From NCBI GenBank assembly GCA_963780135.1, contig CAWAAR010000003.1:1860001-1924000 (forward strand): 64,000 nt of DNA, given 5' to 3'. The translations under genes and the position numbers were made by a program. Source of the stretch: Clostridium_AM sp963780135 (GTDB taxonomy: Bacteria > Bacillota > Clostridia > Clostridiales > Clostridiaceae). Positions within the stretch are counted from its first letter, which is position 1, and the number at the start of each line of letters is the position of its first letter. Below are positions 28,301 to 37,060 of the stretch, piece after piece. Below the pieces are notes generated by a model. It saw nothing but the letters and a program-made list of their open reading frames with translations, made no database searches and had not been told where the DNA came from.

Positions 28301-30928
28301 AGAAAAACAGTTTATGAATATGATGCAGCAGGAAACATCATAAAAGAAACAGATTGTAATGGAAACTCCATAAGCTATGAATATGATGCCATGAACAGGC
28401 AAACTAAAATCATAGATAAAGAAGGCAACGTTACAAGGTTATACTATGATGAATCAGGAAATATCATAAAACATGTAACTCCAGAAAATTATGATACTGA
28501 AAAAGATGATGGAAAAGGTACAAGCTATAACTATGACAGTATGAATCGTCTTGTAGAGGTAACTAATGCTTTGGGTGTAATTGTACAGAAGAACAAGTAT
28601 AACGAAGTTGGAGAACTTATAGAAAAATTAGATGCTTCAAAAACTGGTGTAGAATACTCTTATGATATAGGTGGAAGAGTAAGTCACATAATAAGCCCAG
28701 GAGCAAAAGAAAAAGGAAAGATAAGTCAGCAGTACAGATATGATGCATTAGGAAATGTTACTGTTGTAAAAGATGGAGAAGGCAATGAAACTTCATACAG
28801 CTTAGACCTTTGGGGAAAAGTAAAAGAAGTACAAAAAGCTGATGGAAGCAAAGAATGGTATGATTACGACTATGCAGGAAATGTAACAAATTCAGTAGAT
28901 GGAAATGGAAACAAGACAGAATACACTTATAACAGCTTAAATCTTTTATCACAAATAAAAGACCCAGCAGGAGATGTTATGACCTATCAATATGATAAGC
29001 AGGGAAGACTTGCAAGACATATTGATAGAAATAAAAACATAATAGAATATCTGTATAACCAAGATGACAATATAGCTAGTAGAAAAGATGCAGTAACAGG
29101 AACATCAGAAGAATACAAGTATAACAAAGATGGAAGTTTAGCTGCAGGTATAAGTGGAGGTAAGGTTTATAATTACAGTTATACTCCAAATATGAACTTA
29201 AAAACTAAGAGTATAAATGGAAAAAATGTACTAGAATATGGTTACAATAAAGATGGCAATATAACCTCATTAAAGGACATAACTGGTAGAAAAACAAGCT
29301 ATAAATATGATATAATTAGCATGTTAAAAGAAGTATGGGATGATAACCAAAGGGCAGCATCTTATACATATAATGCTGATAGTACTATTGCAGCAATAAA
29401 ATATGGTAATGGAATAAATATAAGTTATAGCCATGATTTAGATAAAAACGTTGCAGGGATACTTGCTAAGACAAGAGAAGGTAAAGAGCTTTTAAATCAT
29501 AGGTATTTTTATGACAACGATGGTAATCAGATTAGAAAAGATGAAGGTGGAAACGTAACAAGCTATGGGTATGATGGCTTAAATAGACTAAGTAAAGTAG
29601 TATATCCAAACAAAGAAATAGAAGCCTTCGGCTACGATAAGGTAGGAAATAGAGTAAACAGAACTCTGAATTCTCAAGTAACAAGTTATACTTATGACAG
29701 CAGAAATAGATTAACTTCATTAATCGAAGGGCAAAGTTTAACAAACTTCCAATATGATAATCAAGGAAATCTTATATCAGAGAAAAGCAAGCATGGAACT
29801 ACAAAATACACTTATGACTGCTTCAATAGAACAACAGCTGTTCAGAAGTCTAACGGCAGTTATATAAAGAACTCCTACAATACAGAAAGATTAAGAAGTG
29901 AAGTAGAAGAGAATGGAGTAGTAAGTAAGTTTGTATTTGATGGTGGAAGTGTAGTAACTGAGCTTGACGAAAATGATAATTTAAAGGCAGCAAGTATAAG
30001 AGGAATTGAGTTAATATCTCAGAGAGATGACAAGGACAACAGCTACTACTATCTAAATAATTATCATGGTGATGTTGTTGGATTAACGAATACATTAGGT
30101 GACATAGTAAACTCTTATAGTTATGATGCATTTGGAAATACCCTAGAAGCCAGCGAACAAGTTCATAATAGGTTTAGGTACTCTGGAGAACAATACGACA
30201 CCATAACCAATCAGTATTATTTACGTGCTAGGTTCTATAATCCTGTTGTAGGTAGGTTTACTCAGGAGGATGAGTATAGAGGGGATGGATTAAATCTATA
30301 TGCGTATGTAGGGAATAATCCTGTTAATTATGTTGATCCTAGTGGATACATGAAAAAATGTGAAAAAGAAGTTTATGATAAGTCTCGTAAAGATGGAATG
30401 ACAGCAGCTGAGGCTTATCAAAAGGCTACAGGTAGAAATCCATTAAATCGAGAGATTAAGGCGACTGGTCAAGGTAATAAAAAAGCAAATCAAGGTAATA
30501 ATGGGGCAGGAAACGTAGTTCCTAATAGACCAGGTGGATACAAAACTGGTGATGTGGATTCGCACGGTAATTTAAGCCCTGGAGTTAATCGTGCTCCAGG
30601 TCACAAGAATTTGGCTGCTGATGGGTTTGTTCAATCACATCATCCAATACAAAATAAATGGGCTAAACAATGGGCTAAAAGGAATGGGTTACCATACAAT
30701 GAAAAGCATGCTGCAGCAACACTGCTTAAATCAAGTTCAGGTAACATACATGCGAAAATATCTGCTGCACAAAGAGCTAGAAGAAAAATCGAGGGATATA
30801 ATACTAGTATAGTACATGAATTTAACACAAGTTATATAGAAATGCTTGACGCAAAAATGGATATGAAGCAAGCAAAGAAAGCAATAAAAGATGCGTATAA
30901 GTATTTTGATGGTATAGGAGGTTTTTAA
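25295..30928 (+). CDS. Rhs1: full-length Rhs toxin with SHH-type nuclease tip
   Basis: Read in the -1 frame after VgrG2. A Lys/Ala-rich linker leads to a DUF6531-type Rhs entry (CGDPINVVNGSLDVRSVDL) and about 1,450 residues of YD repeats that form the Rhs cage. The conserved end GRFTQEDEYRGDGLNLYAYV...VDPSGY marks the autocleavage boundary. The approximately 190-residue tip has QSHHPIQNKWAKQWAK, typical of SHH/HNH-fold nuclease toxins, so DNA cleavage in target cells is likely. It is the only Rhs here with a complete N-terminus and the only one linked to a spike. The first in-frame ATG after the shift is at 25343; there is no ribosome site there. The SUKH immunity gene starts one base after the stop codon. 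Confidence 0.85.
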   Translation, partial: AAKVVKDGKKAIKAIKMSHLVKYAKKIKSIKAVNKAGKVATKAMRVKNEWDTLKEAKKSLSKIKNDMKAFIKNPRDVRNIINVVRDAVDIAPVFMGRGKRKSKGKLSEKNKIKETKKSREKGNNKEGGNLKKDKQKVTKEKETTTCGDPINVVNGSLDVRSVDLVIEDRGPEIDLGRRYNSNDKSIGIMGRGWTFNYESQIERENDNEVTLVYTDGHIETFKKKEGKWENKKTKSKENELLDDVETEGFILKLKDKISHKYNKNGKLISISDRNNNKITFDYDETGNLKTLTSPGGKELSFKCKNGKVEEITDNIGRKVKYEYDGDNLVNVYYPNEGVLTYTYEDNLLTEITDQDGHTYVKNKYDKQGKVIKQQDRDGNIIHVQYNEKDRETTFKNEVTGTVEKFIYNEKNLVTKEIYADGTSEVYTYDKYDNKNSVTDRGGKTTRWIYDEKGNLLEEIHSGNYKINNYYDSNNNLIKTETSGGGESLYKYDERGNIVEELVKIQGESYAKTTYKYDEYGRTLEIKDPEGNINKFGYSEKHLDKATNVEDPEGNKFKYKYDEAGRMTEIVSDYGSVKFGYNALNKKTHIQDAKGNTTRILYDKMGNMIREILPNEYKPSVDNGLGYEYRYDAMDRLIKTTDPLQNVFKVKYDTEGNLIKEINPNYYDRYTDDGLGVEYEYDISGRRIKTIYPTGGISRVKYDSSGNIIKTIDPVNYDKKSDDGKGTEYFYDERDRLVTIKDPEGNAARRFVYDEEDNIIKDIDAKGYLSGNTDEERYGTLYKYNTAGWMLEKRVPVEKADESSEKENSNNNIKYNVTLYSYDKAGRLIEEKRSPEYVAEDKYPKEYNAITYTYDKNSRVTKIKDSTGSEIQYGYDCLNNRTLERKRINANTYKVTRYYYNSIGWLEKVSEEINAGDLAEETSSTEVLQKLSEEKENVSSDNSLHENNKAKGKKAAKTLYEYDKNGNIIKLTTPEGYENTVKYDAADRLVEIVKRDPKDEESERKTVYEYDAAGNIIKETDCNGNSISYEYDAMNRQTKIIDKEGNVTRLYYDESGNIIKHVTPENYDTEKDDGKGTSYNYDSMNRLVEVTNALGVIVQKNKYNEVGELIEKLDASKTGVEYSYDIGGRVSHIISPGAKEKGKISQQYRYDALGNVTVVKDGEGNETSYSLDLWGKVKEVQKADGSKEWYDYDYAGNVTNSVDGNGNKTEYTYNSLNLLSQIKDPAGDVMTYQYDKQGRLARHIDRNKNIIEYLYNQDDNIASRKDAVTGTSEEYKYNKDGSLAAGISGGKVYNYSYTPNMNLKTKSINGKNVLEYGYNKDGNITSLKDITGRKTSYKYDIISMLKEVWDDNQRAASYTYNADSTIAAIKYGNGINISYSHDLDKNVAGILAKTREGKELLNHRYFYDNDGNQIRKDEGGNVTSYGYDGLNRLSKVVYPNKEIEAFGYDKVGNRVNRTLNSQVTSYTYDSRNRLTSLIEGQSLTNFQYDNQGNLISEKSKHGTTKYTYDCFNRTTAVQKSNGSYIKNSYNTERLRSEVEENGVVSKFVFDGGSVVTELDENDNLKAASIRGIELISQRDDKDNSYYYLNNYHGDVVGLTNTLGDIVNSYSYDAFGNTLEASEQVHNRFRYSGEQYDTITNQYYLRARFYNPVVGRFTQEDEYRGDGLNLYAYVGNNPVNYVDPSGYMKKCEKEVYDKSRKDGMTAAEAYQKATGRNPLNREIKATGQGNKKANQGNNGAGNVVPNRPGGYKTGDVDSHGNLSPGVNRAPGHKNLAADGFVQSHHPIQNKWAKQWAKRNGLPYNEKHAAATLLKSSSGNIHAKISAAQRARRKIEGYNTSIVHEFNTSYIEMLDAKMDMKQAKKAIKDAYKYFDGIGGF

Positions 30929-30929
30929 A

Positions 30930-31328
30930 GTGATTGATTTGGATAAAATACAAAACTTGATAAGTAATACTCCAGCAAGTGAATCTGAAATTGATATAGT
31001 AGAGAAAGAATTAAAGTTAATCCTACCAAAAGTTTACAGGGAGTTATTGGGGATTTCAAATGGCTTTTCAATAGGTGGTGGGCTGCTTATCTATGGGACA
31101 GAGGATATTTGTGAGAGAAATTTCACATGGGAGGTAGAAGAATATGCAAAAGGTTATGTAGCTATCGGTGATGATGGAGCAGGTAATGTTTTTTTAATGT
31201 GCCAGGGCTCGGAATCTAAAGAAGTACTTACTGTTGATTGTGGAGATATGAATCCCAATGATGGTACAAAGGTAACATCTGATTTAAAAGGCTGGGTATC
31301 TGATGGGTGCATAATTGGAGATTTGTAA
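30930..31328 (+). CDS. SUKH (SMI1/KNR4) immunity protein for Rhs1
   Basis: A 132-aa SUKH-superfamily protein: PASESEIDIVEKELKLILPK, a YRELLGISNGFSIGG loop, LIYGTED and the late VAIGDDGAGNVFLM strands are typical. SUKH proteins neutralise many nuclease toxins of polymorphic systems. GTG start, with GGAGG of the toxin end serving as ribosome site. A close relative at 43153 sits behind a decayed copy of the same toxin type, which supports the pairing. Confidence 0.88.
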   Translation: MIDLDKIQNLISNTPASESEIDIVEKELKLILPKVYRELLGISNGFSIGGGLLIYGTEDICERNFTWEVEEYAKGYVAIGDDGAGNVFLMCQGSESKEVLTVDCGDMNPNDGTKVTSDLKGWVSDGCIIGDL

Positions 31329-31493
31329 TTTAAGCATTCCTAAAAAGATAGCAAATTTTAAATTAAATTATCCAGTATGATAAAAAAGGATAAAAGATTA
31401 GCAAGTGAGTTCAGTAAATACTGACCTCATAAAGGGGTCAATTATTTGCAAATAAATGTAAAATATTCTATAGAAGTAATTATTTGGCTATAG

Positions 31494-31542
31494 TAAAAAA
31501 ACACCTTACTTTCATATTTTTATGTATCTGACAGTAAGGTGT
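31494..31542 (-). terminator. Orphan minus-strand terminator
   Basis: ACACCTTACT (31501-31510) pairs with AGTAAGGTGT (31533-31542). Read on the minus strand it is followed by a run of Ts (31494-31500). No minus-strand gene is visible here, so it may be left from a deleted gene or end a small RNA. The remaining DNA from 31329 to 31826 holds no gene that I can support. Confidence 0.5.
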
Positions 31543-31692
31543 TAGTATTAAATTTAGGTACACTAAAAGAAGGCATAAACAAATTTGTTTATTACTAACT
31601 TTTTTTCTAGAAATAATTGAAATTTAAAATTTAAATTTATTAAACAATTTCGTATGAAATTTTAGTAATATACAATATGGAAAATATTTATT

Positions 31693-31737
31693 AGGACTTT
31701 ATTTGTTAAGTTTATCTTAACTTTAGAGTCCTTTTGT
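31693..31737 (+). terminator. Plus-strand intrinsic terminator after the SUKH gene
   Basis: AGGACT...GTTAAG with CTTAAC...AGTCCT, followed by TTTTGTT. It lies 360 bp behind the SUKH gene and before the truncated Rhs2. Confidence 0.6.
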
Positions 31738-31826
31738 TATGCATTTTTTACAAGGACATTACTAAAAACTATATTTTGATTGATTAATTACTAAATCTCA
31801 ATCTGAATAACTTCTGGTTTATTTCT

Positions 31827-34800
31827 TTGTTACACACTCAACGGCTAAATAGATCATCTTTAGCAACAAGAATTTTGTACGATAAAATGGGAAATATGGT
31901 AAGAAAAATTTTACCAAACCAGTATAAACCAGCAGTAGATAACGGATTAGGTTATGAGTATCGTTATGATGCTATGGATAGATTAATAAAAACTACAGAT
32001 CCACTACAAAATGTATTTAAAGTAAAGTATGATACACAGGGAAACTTAGTGAAGGAAATAAATCCTAACTATTATGACAGATATACTGATGACGGTTTAG
32101 GCGTGGAATATGAGTATGATAAAGATAACAGAAGAATAAAAACCATATATCCAACAGGTGGAATTCAGAGAACGAAATATAATGCAGCAGGGAATATAAT
32201 AAAAATTATTGATCCTACAAATTATTATAATAAGGAAACAGATGATGGAAAAGGTACAGAGTACTTTTATGATGAAAGAGATAGACTTGTAACTATAAAA
32301 GATCCAGAAGGAAATGCAGCAAGAAGATTTGTATATGATGAAGAAGATAATATTATAAAGGATATAGATGCAAAGGGATATTTAAGTGGAAATACTGATA
32401 AAGAAAGATATGGAACACTTTATAAATATAATACTGCAGGGTGGATGCTTGAAAAAAGAGTTCCAGTGGAAGAAGAATCAGGAAATATAAAGTATAATGT
32501 AACCTTATATTCTTATGATAAAGCAGGAAGATTAATAGAGGAAAAAAGATCACCAGAATACGTAGCTGAAGATAAGTATCCAAAGGAATATAATACTATA
32601 ACTTATAATTATGATAAAAACAGCAGAGTAACAAAGATAAAAGACAGCACTGGGTCAGAAATACAGTATGGTTATGATTGCCTTAATAACAGAACTTTAG
32701 AAAGAACAAGAATAAATGCAAATACCTATAAAGTAAGAAGATATTATTATAATAGTGTAGGCTGGCTGGAGAAAGTAAGCGAAGAAATAAATGCTGGGGA
32801 TTTAGCAGAAGAAATAAGTTCAGATGAAGTTTTACAGAAATTAAGTGAAGAAAAAGAAAATGTATCTTCAGATAATAGTTTAAAGGAAGATAATAGTCTA
32901 CATGAAACTAATAGAGCAAAAGGTAAAAAAATTGCAAAAACACTATATGAATATGATAAGAATGGAAACATAATAAAGTTAACAACACCAGAAGGTTATG
33001 AAAATATAGTAAAATATGATGCTGCAGATAGACTTATAGAGATTGTAAAAAGAGATCCAAAAGATGAGGAGTCCGAAAGAAAAACAACTTATGAATATGA
33101 CGCGGCAGGAAACATCATAAAAGAAACAGATTGTAATGGTTATTCTATTATCTATGAATATGATGCTATGAACAGGCAAACAAAAATCATAGATAAAGAA
33201 GGCAACGTTACAAGGCTGTACTATGATGAATCAGGAAATATCATAAAACATGTAACTCCAGAAAATTATGATATTGAAAAAGATGATGGAAAAGGTACAA
33301 GCTATAACTATGACAGCATGAACCGTTTAGTAGAAGTAACCAATGCTTTGGGTGTAATTGTACAGAAGAATAAGTACAATGAAGTTGGAGAACTTATAGA
33401 AAAATTAGATGCTTCAAAAGCTGGTGTAGAATACTCTTATGATATAGGTGGAAGAGTAAGTCACATAATAAGCCCAGGAGCAAAAGAAAAAGGAAAGATA
33501 AGTCAGCAGTACAGATATGATGCACTAGGAAATGTTACTGCTGTAAAAGATGGAGAAGGCAATGAAACTTCGTACAGCTTAGATTTATGGGGAAAAGTAA
33601 AAGAAGTACAAAAAGCTGATGGAAGCAAAGAGTGGTATGATTACGATTATGCAGGAAATGTAACAGCCACAACAGATGGCAATGGAAATAAAACAGAGTA
33701 CACTTATAACAGCTTAAATCTTTTAGCCCAAATAAAAGACCCAGCAGGAGATGTTATGACCTATCAATATGATAAACAGGGAAGACTTGCAAGACATATT
33801 GATAGAAATAAGAACATAATAGAATATCTGTATAACCAAGATGACAACATAACAAGTAGAAAAGATGCAGTAACAAGAACATCAGAAGAATATAGATATA
33901 ACAAAGATGGAAGTTTAGCAGCAGGCATAAGTGGAGGAAAAGTTTATAATTACAGTTATACTCCAAATATGAATTTAAAAACTAAGAGTATAAATGGTAA
34001 AAGTGTACTAGAATATGGTTATAATAAGGATGGAAACATAACATCATTAAAGGACATAACTGGTAGAAAAACAAGCTATAAATATGATATAATTGGCATG
34101 TTAAAAGAAGTATGGGATGATAATCAAAGGGCAGCATCTTATACATATAATGCTGATAGTACTATAGCAGCAATAAAATATGGTAATGGAATAAACATAA
34201 ATTATAGTCATGATTTAGATAAAAATGTTGCAGGGATACTTGCTAAAACAAAAGAAGGTAAAGAGCTTTTAAATCATAGATATTTCTACGATAATAATGG
34301 TAATCAAATAAGAAAAGATGAATCAGGAAATATAACAAACTATGGATATGATGCTTTAAATAGACTGGAAAAAGTAGTATATCCAGATTATACGGAAGCC
34401 TTCGGCTATGATAATGTAGGTAACCGTGCAAAGAGAACTTTAGATTTACCAGTAGGTTCTCAAGTAACAAATTACAGTTATGATGAAAGAAATAGATTAA
34501 CATCACTAATTGAAGATGAAAACCTAACAAACTTCAAATATGACAATCAAGGAAATCTTACATCAGAAACAAATAAGAATGATACTACAAAGTACACCTA
34601 TGACTGCTTTAATAGAACAACAGGTGTTCAAAAGGCCGACAACAGCTATTTAAAGAACTTCTACAATACAGAAGGATTAAGAGATAAAGTAGATGAAAAT
34701 GGTGTAGTAAGTAAGTTTGTATTTGACGGTGATAGTGTAGTAACTGAACTTGATGGAGAAGATAAGTTAAAGGCAGCAAGTGTAAGAGGAATTGAGTTAA

Positions 34801-35651
34801 TATCTCAAAGGGATAGCGAAGATAATATCTATTACTATTTAAATAATTATCATGGTGATGTTGTTGGATTAACGAATACATTAGGTGATATAGTAAACGA
34901 TTATAGTTATGATGCATTTGGAAATACCATAGAGACCAGTGAGCAGGTTCATAATAGGTTTAGATATTCAGGGGAACAGTTTGATTTAGTAACTAATCAG
35001 TATTACTTGAGAGCTAGATTCTATAATCCTGTAATTGGTAGGTTTACACAAGAAGATGAGTATAGAGGGGATGGACTTAATCTCTATGCTTATGTAGGGA
35101 ATAATCCTATTAACTATGTTGACCCAAGTGGATATAAGACTCAATGTGAATTAAAGGCTGAATTGTATGAAAGACAACAAAAAAGAAGAGAGGGTAAATT
35201 AAACGAGTCAAACTTTAATGGAAAAAATCCGAACAGTTTCTTCAAGGAAATGTCAACTCATGAAAAAGGTACAATGGCAGAAAAAATAACTGACAAGATA
35301 ATGAAAAAGCAAGGATATACGAAACTTCCATCAAAAGTAGAAGGGAACCACGGTATAGATGGATTGTACGCGAAGTATGATAAAAATGGAAATGTTAGTG
35401 AAATGGTAATCAATGAGACGAAGTTTAATAGCAAAGGAAAATTGAAGCTAGGTAGAACAAAGAGAATAGGTCGACAAATGAGTGATAGGTGAATAATAGG
35501 AAATAGAAATAAGATGAAGCTCGAAGATATTCATACACAAGAGGCTGGAGATATACTAAATGATGTTTGGTATAATAATAGAGGTATTGTAAAGAAAACA
35601 GCAAATGTAATATCACCGGATGGAAAAATACAATGGTTTAATATACCATAA
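31827..35651 (+). pseudogene. Rhs2: N-terminally truncated Rhs, toxin interrupted by TGA
   Basis: Homology to Rhs1 begins abruptly at TRILYDKMGNM, inside the core, with no start or ribosome site. The core is nearly identical to Rhs1 through VDPSGY. The tip (about 115 residues to the stop) has GNHGIDGLYAKYDKNGN, then NETKF and RIGRQMSDR, a pattern of PD-(D/E)XK-like nuclease toxins in which QMS is normally followed by a Trp. Here TGA (35490-35492) stands where TGG is expected. The same frame stays open for another 52 codons to TAA at 35649, including DVWYNNRGIVKKTANVISPD. So the toxin carries one nonsense mutation and is otherwise intact. A silent cassette is the likely status. Confidence 0.8.
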
Positions 35652-35680
35652 GATTAAAATATATTGAAAAGGAGAAAAAA

Positions 35681-36478
35681 ATGACTAAAAGACCCAAAAT
35701 AGAAGATTTTTTTGAGCACTTTAAAGGGATTATACCTAAATTCAAAACAGATAATGAAAAGTATATTAAAGATTTAAAAGAACGAGGATTACCAGAAAAG
35801 AATGGAGGTTGGACTTACGAGGGGATAGCAAATAATTACAAGTTGTTAGCAGTTGGGGAAGTAATATATAATAAAGATTATATAAAAGCCAAAGAATATT
35901 TTTATCTATCAGCGAAAATAAGTGAATATTTACTGTTACAAATAGAAAAAAAAGATGAAAGAATATCTCTTGATTTTGCATCTATGCATGAATATAAATC
36001 AATATACTTGGCTTTATTGAGTGATAATGAGGGACTTGCTGTATCACTAGCGAAGCTATTGGGAGGCAGGCCAAAGGCAGAGGAAGATGATTACAATGTT
36101 TTCCGTATCGTGGGATATTTACTAAAATATCTATTACTAAATCAAGAAGAACTGTTAACCTCATATTTGGAAAAATTAGAAAAACAACTAACTAAAAAGA
36201 ACGATGGATATGATACTGCTTTACTTAAAACGTACAAGGCAATATATAAAAAAGATTTAAATGAAATAGAAGAAGGCTTAAAGAATTTACTGAAAAGTCA
36301 TAAGAAGGTTGGGGACTTTAAGCATACAGAAAATGAGTTTGTCAGTATAGAAGTATTAGGGATATTAAAACTTTTGAAAAAGAGAGGTATAACTATAGAC
36401 ATAAGCAATGAGTTGGTGCCTATGGAATTTTTGGAAGAAGATAAGTTAACTTATCCTGAGATTGATTATTTTGTATAA
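35681..36478 (+). CDS. Immunity protein of Rhs2, possibly Imm49-type
   Basis: A 265-aa all-helical protein (YIKAKEYFYLSAKISEYLLL; GYLLKYLLLNQEELLTSYLE) ending in PEIDYFV. Length and helical repeat pattern resemble Imm49 immunity proteins, but I am not certain. It starts behind GGAG, 29 bases after the end of the Rhs2 toxin, and is intact although the toxin carries a stop. That is expected if immunity is kept against sister cells. Confidence 0.6.
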   Translation: MTKRPKIEDFFEHFKGIIPKFKTDNEKYIKDLKERGLPEKNGGWTYEGIANNYKLLAVGEVIYNKDYIKAKEYFYLSAKISEYLLLQIEKKDERISLDFASMHEYKSIYLALLSDNEGLAVSLAKLLGGRPKAEEDDYNVFRIVGYLLKYLLLNQEELLTSYLEKLEKQLTKKNDGYDTALLKTYKAIYKKDLNEIEEGLKNLLKSHKKVGDFKHTENEFVSIEVLGILKLLKKRGITIDISNELVPMEFLEEDKLTYPEIDYFV

Positions 36479-36527
36479 ATGATTAAAGGCTGAAAAATTC
36501 TAACAAACAAATCATAAAAGTAAAGGG

Positions 36528-36562
36528 CTAGCATGGGAATTAAAGTTCCTGTGCTAGTTTTT
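36528..36562 (+). terminator. Intrinsic terminator after the Rhs2 immunity gene
   Basis: CTAGCATGGGAA pairs with TTCCTGTGCTAG and is followed by TTTTT. Confidence 0.75.
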
Positions 36563-36599
36563 GCTATTCTTAAAGACTTATAACATATAAATGTCAAGG

Positions 36600-36816
36600 T
36601 AGAAATGGTTCTTTTCAAAGTTAGTTGAAAATATATGTATTTCTTGTATAATTGCATGATTGATTATACAAGAAAAAGGAACCTCTATGGAGGCTATTAA
36701 TGCAATTAAATTCAAATTTTCTTCCGTTCTATCTTAACTTGGGAGCATCACCTACTGCTTATACCTTTATTTCAGATGATTTAAAAAATGGGAAATTATT
36801 AATACAGGATATGTAA
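36600..36816 (+). other. Scrap of a mobile element with palindrome and short frame
   Basis: TCTTGTATAAT (36642-36652) is mirrored by ATTATACAAGA (36663-36673). A ribosome-like GGAGG and a 38-codon frame (36700-36816, MQLNSNFLPFYLNLGASPTA) follow. The layout recalls the end of an insertion sequence with the start of its transposase, but the family cannot be named. The rest of 36479-36877 shows nothing coding. Confidence 0.35.
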
Positions 36817-36877
36817 AATAGGTTATAATTAGAACTTTTGAATTGTAACAATAAGGCTAGTAGAGTACTGTATAATT

Positions 36878-37060
36878 AGCAAGGCGTACTAAAAGTCCGT
36901 CAAGAACCCCAGAATGTAAAATTTTCCAGGAACAAGCTATATGAGATTGAGTTCATATATAAAATAAGAGATGCCATTGAAAGTATTGATTTAGAGTGCT
37001 TTCAATGGTGTTATTATTTTTGAAGAAAATAGCAAGAGAGATCTTTTAGAAGAACTATGA
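36878..37060 (+). repeat. Module-head repeat, copy 1 (about 190 bp)
   Basis: First of three copies (others at 43851 and 53943). Conserved blocks: GTACTAAAAGTCC, CAAGAACC, ATGTAAAATTTTCCAGGAA, AAGCTATATGAGATTGAG, a hairpin CCATTGAAAGTA with TGCTTTCAATGG (one arm base differs but a G-T pair keeps the stem), then TTTTAGAAGAACTATGA. The last block runs straight into Rhs core sequence. No coding frame is conserved, so a structured RNA, terminator or recombination end is likely. Confidence 0.7.

Noticed and set aside
25900..30300. Tandem repeats of the Rhs region as a CRISPR array or DNA satellite
   Set aside because: The repeats are degenerate protein-level YD units of variable length without constant spacers.
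36371..36657. Minus-strand frames around the Rhs2 immunity gene and at 6371-6574
   Set aside because: Low-complexity Ile/Tyr/Leu products in AT-rich DNA without ribosome sites; the 6371-6574 frame covers the predicted promoter region.
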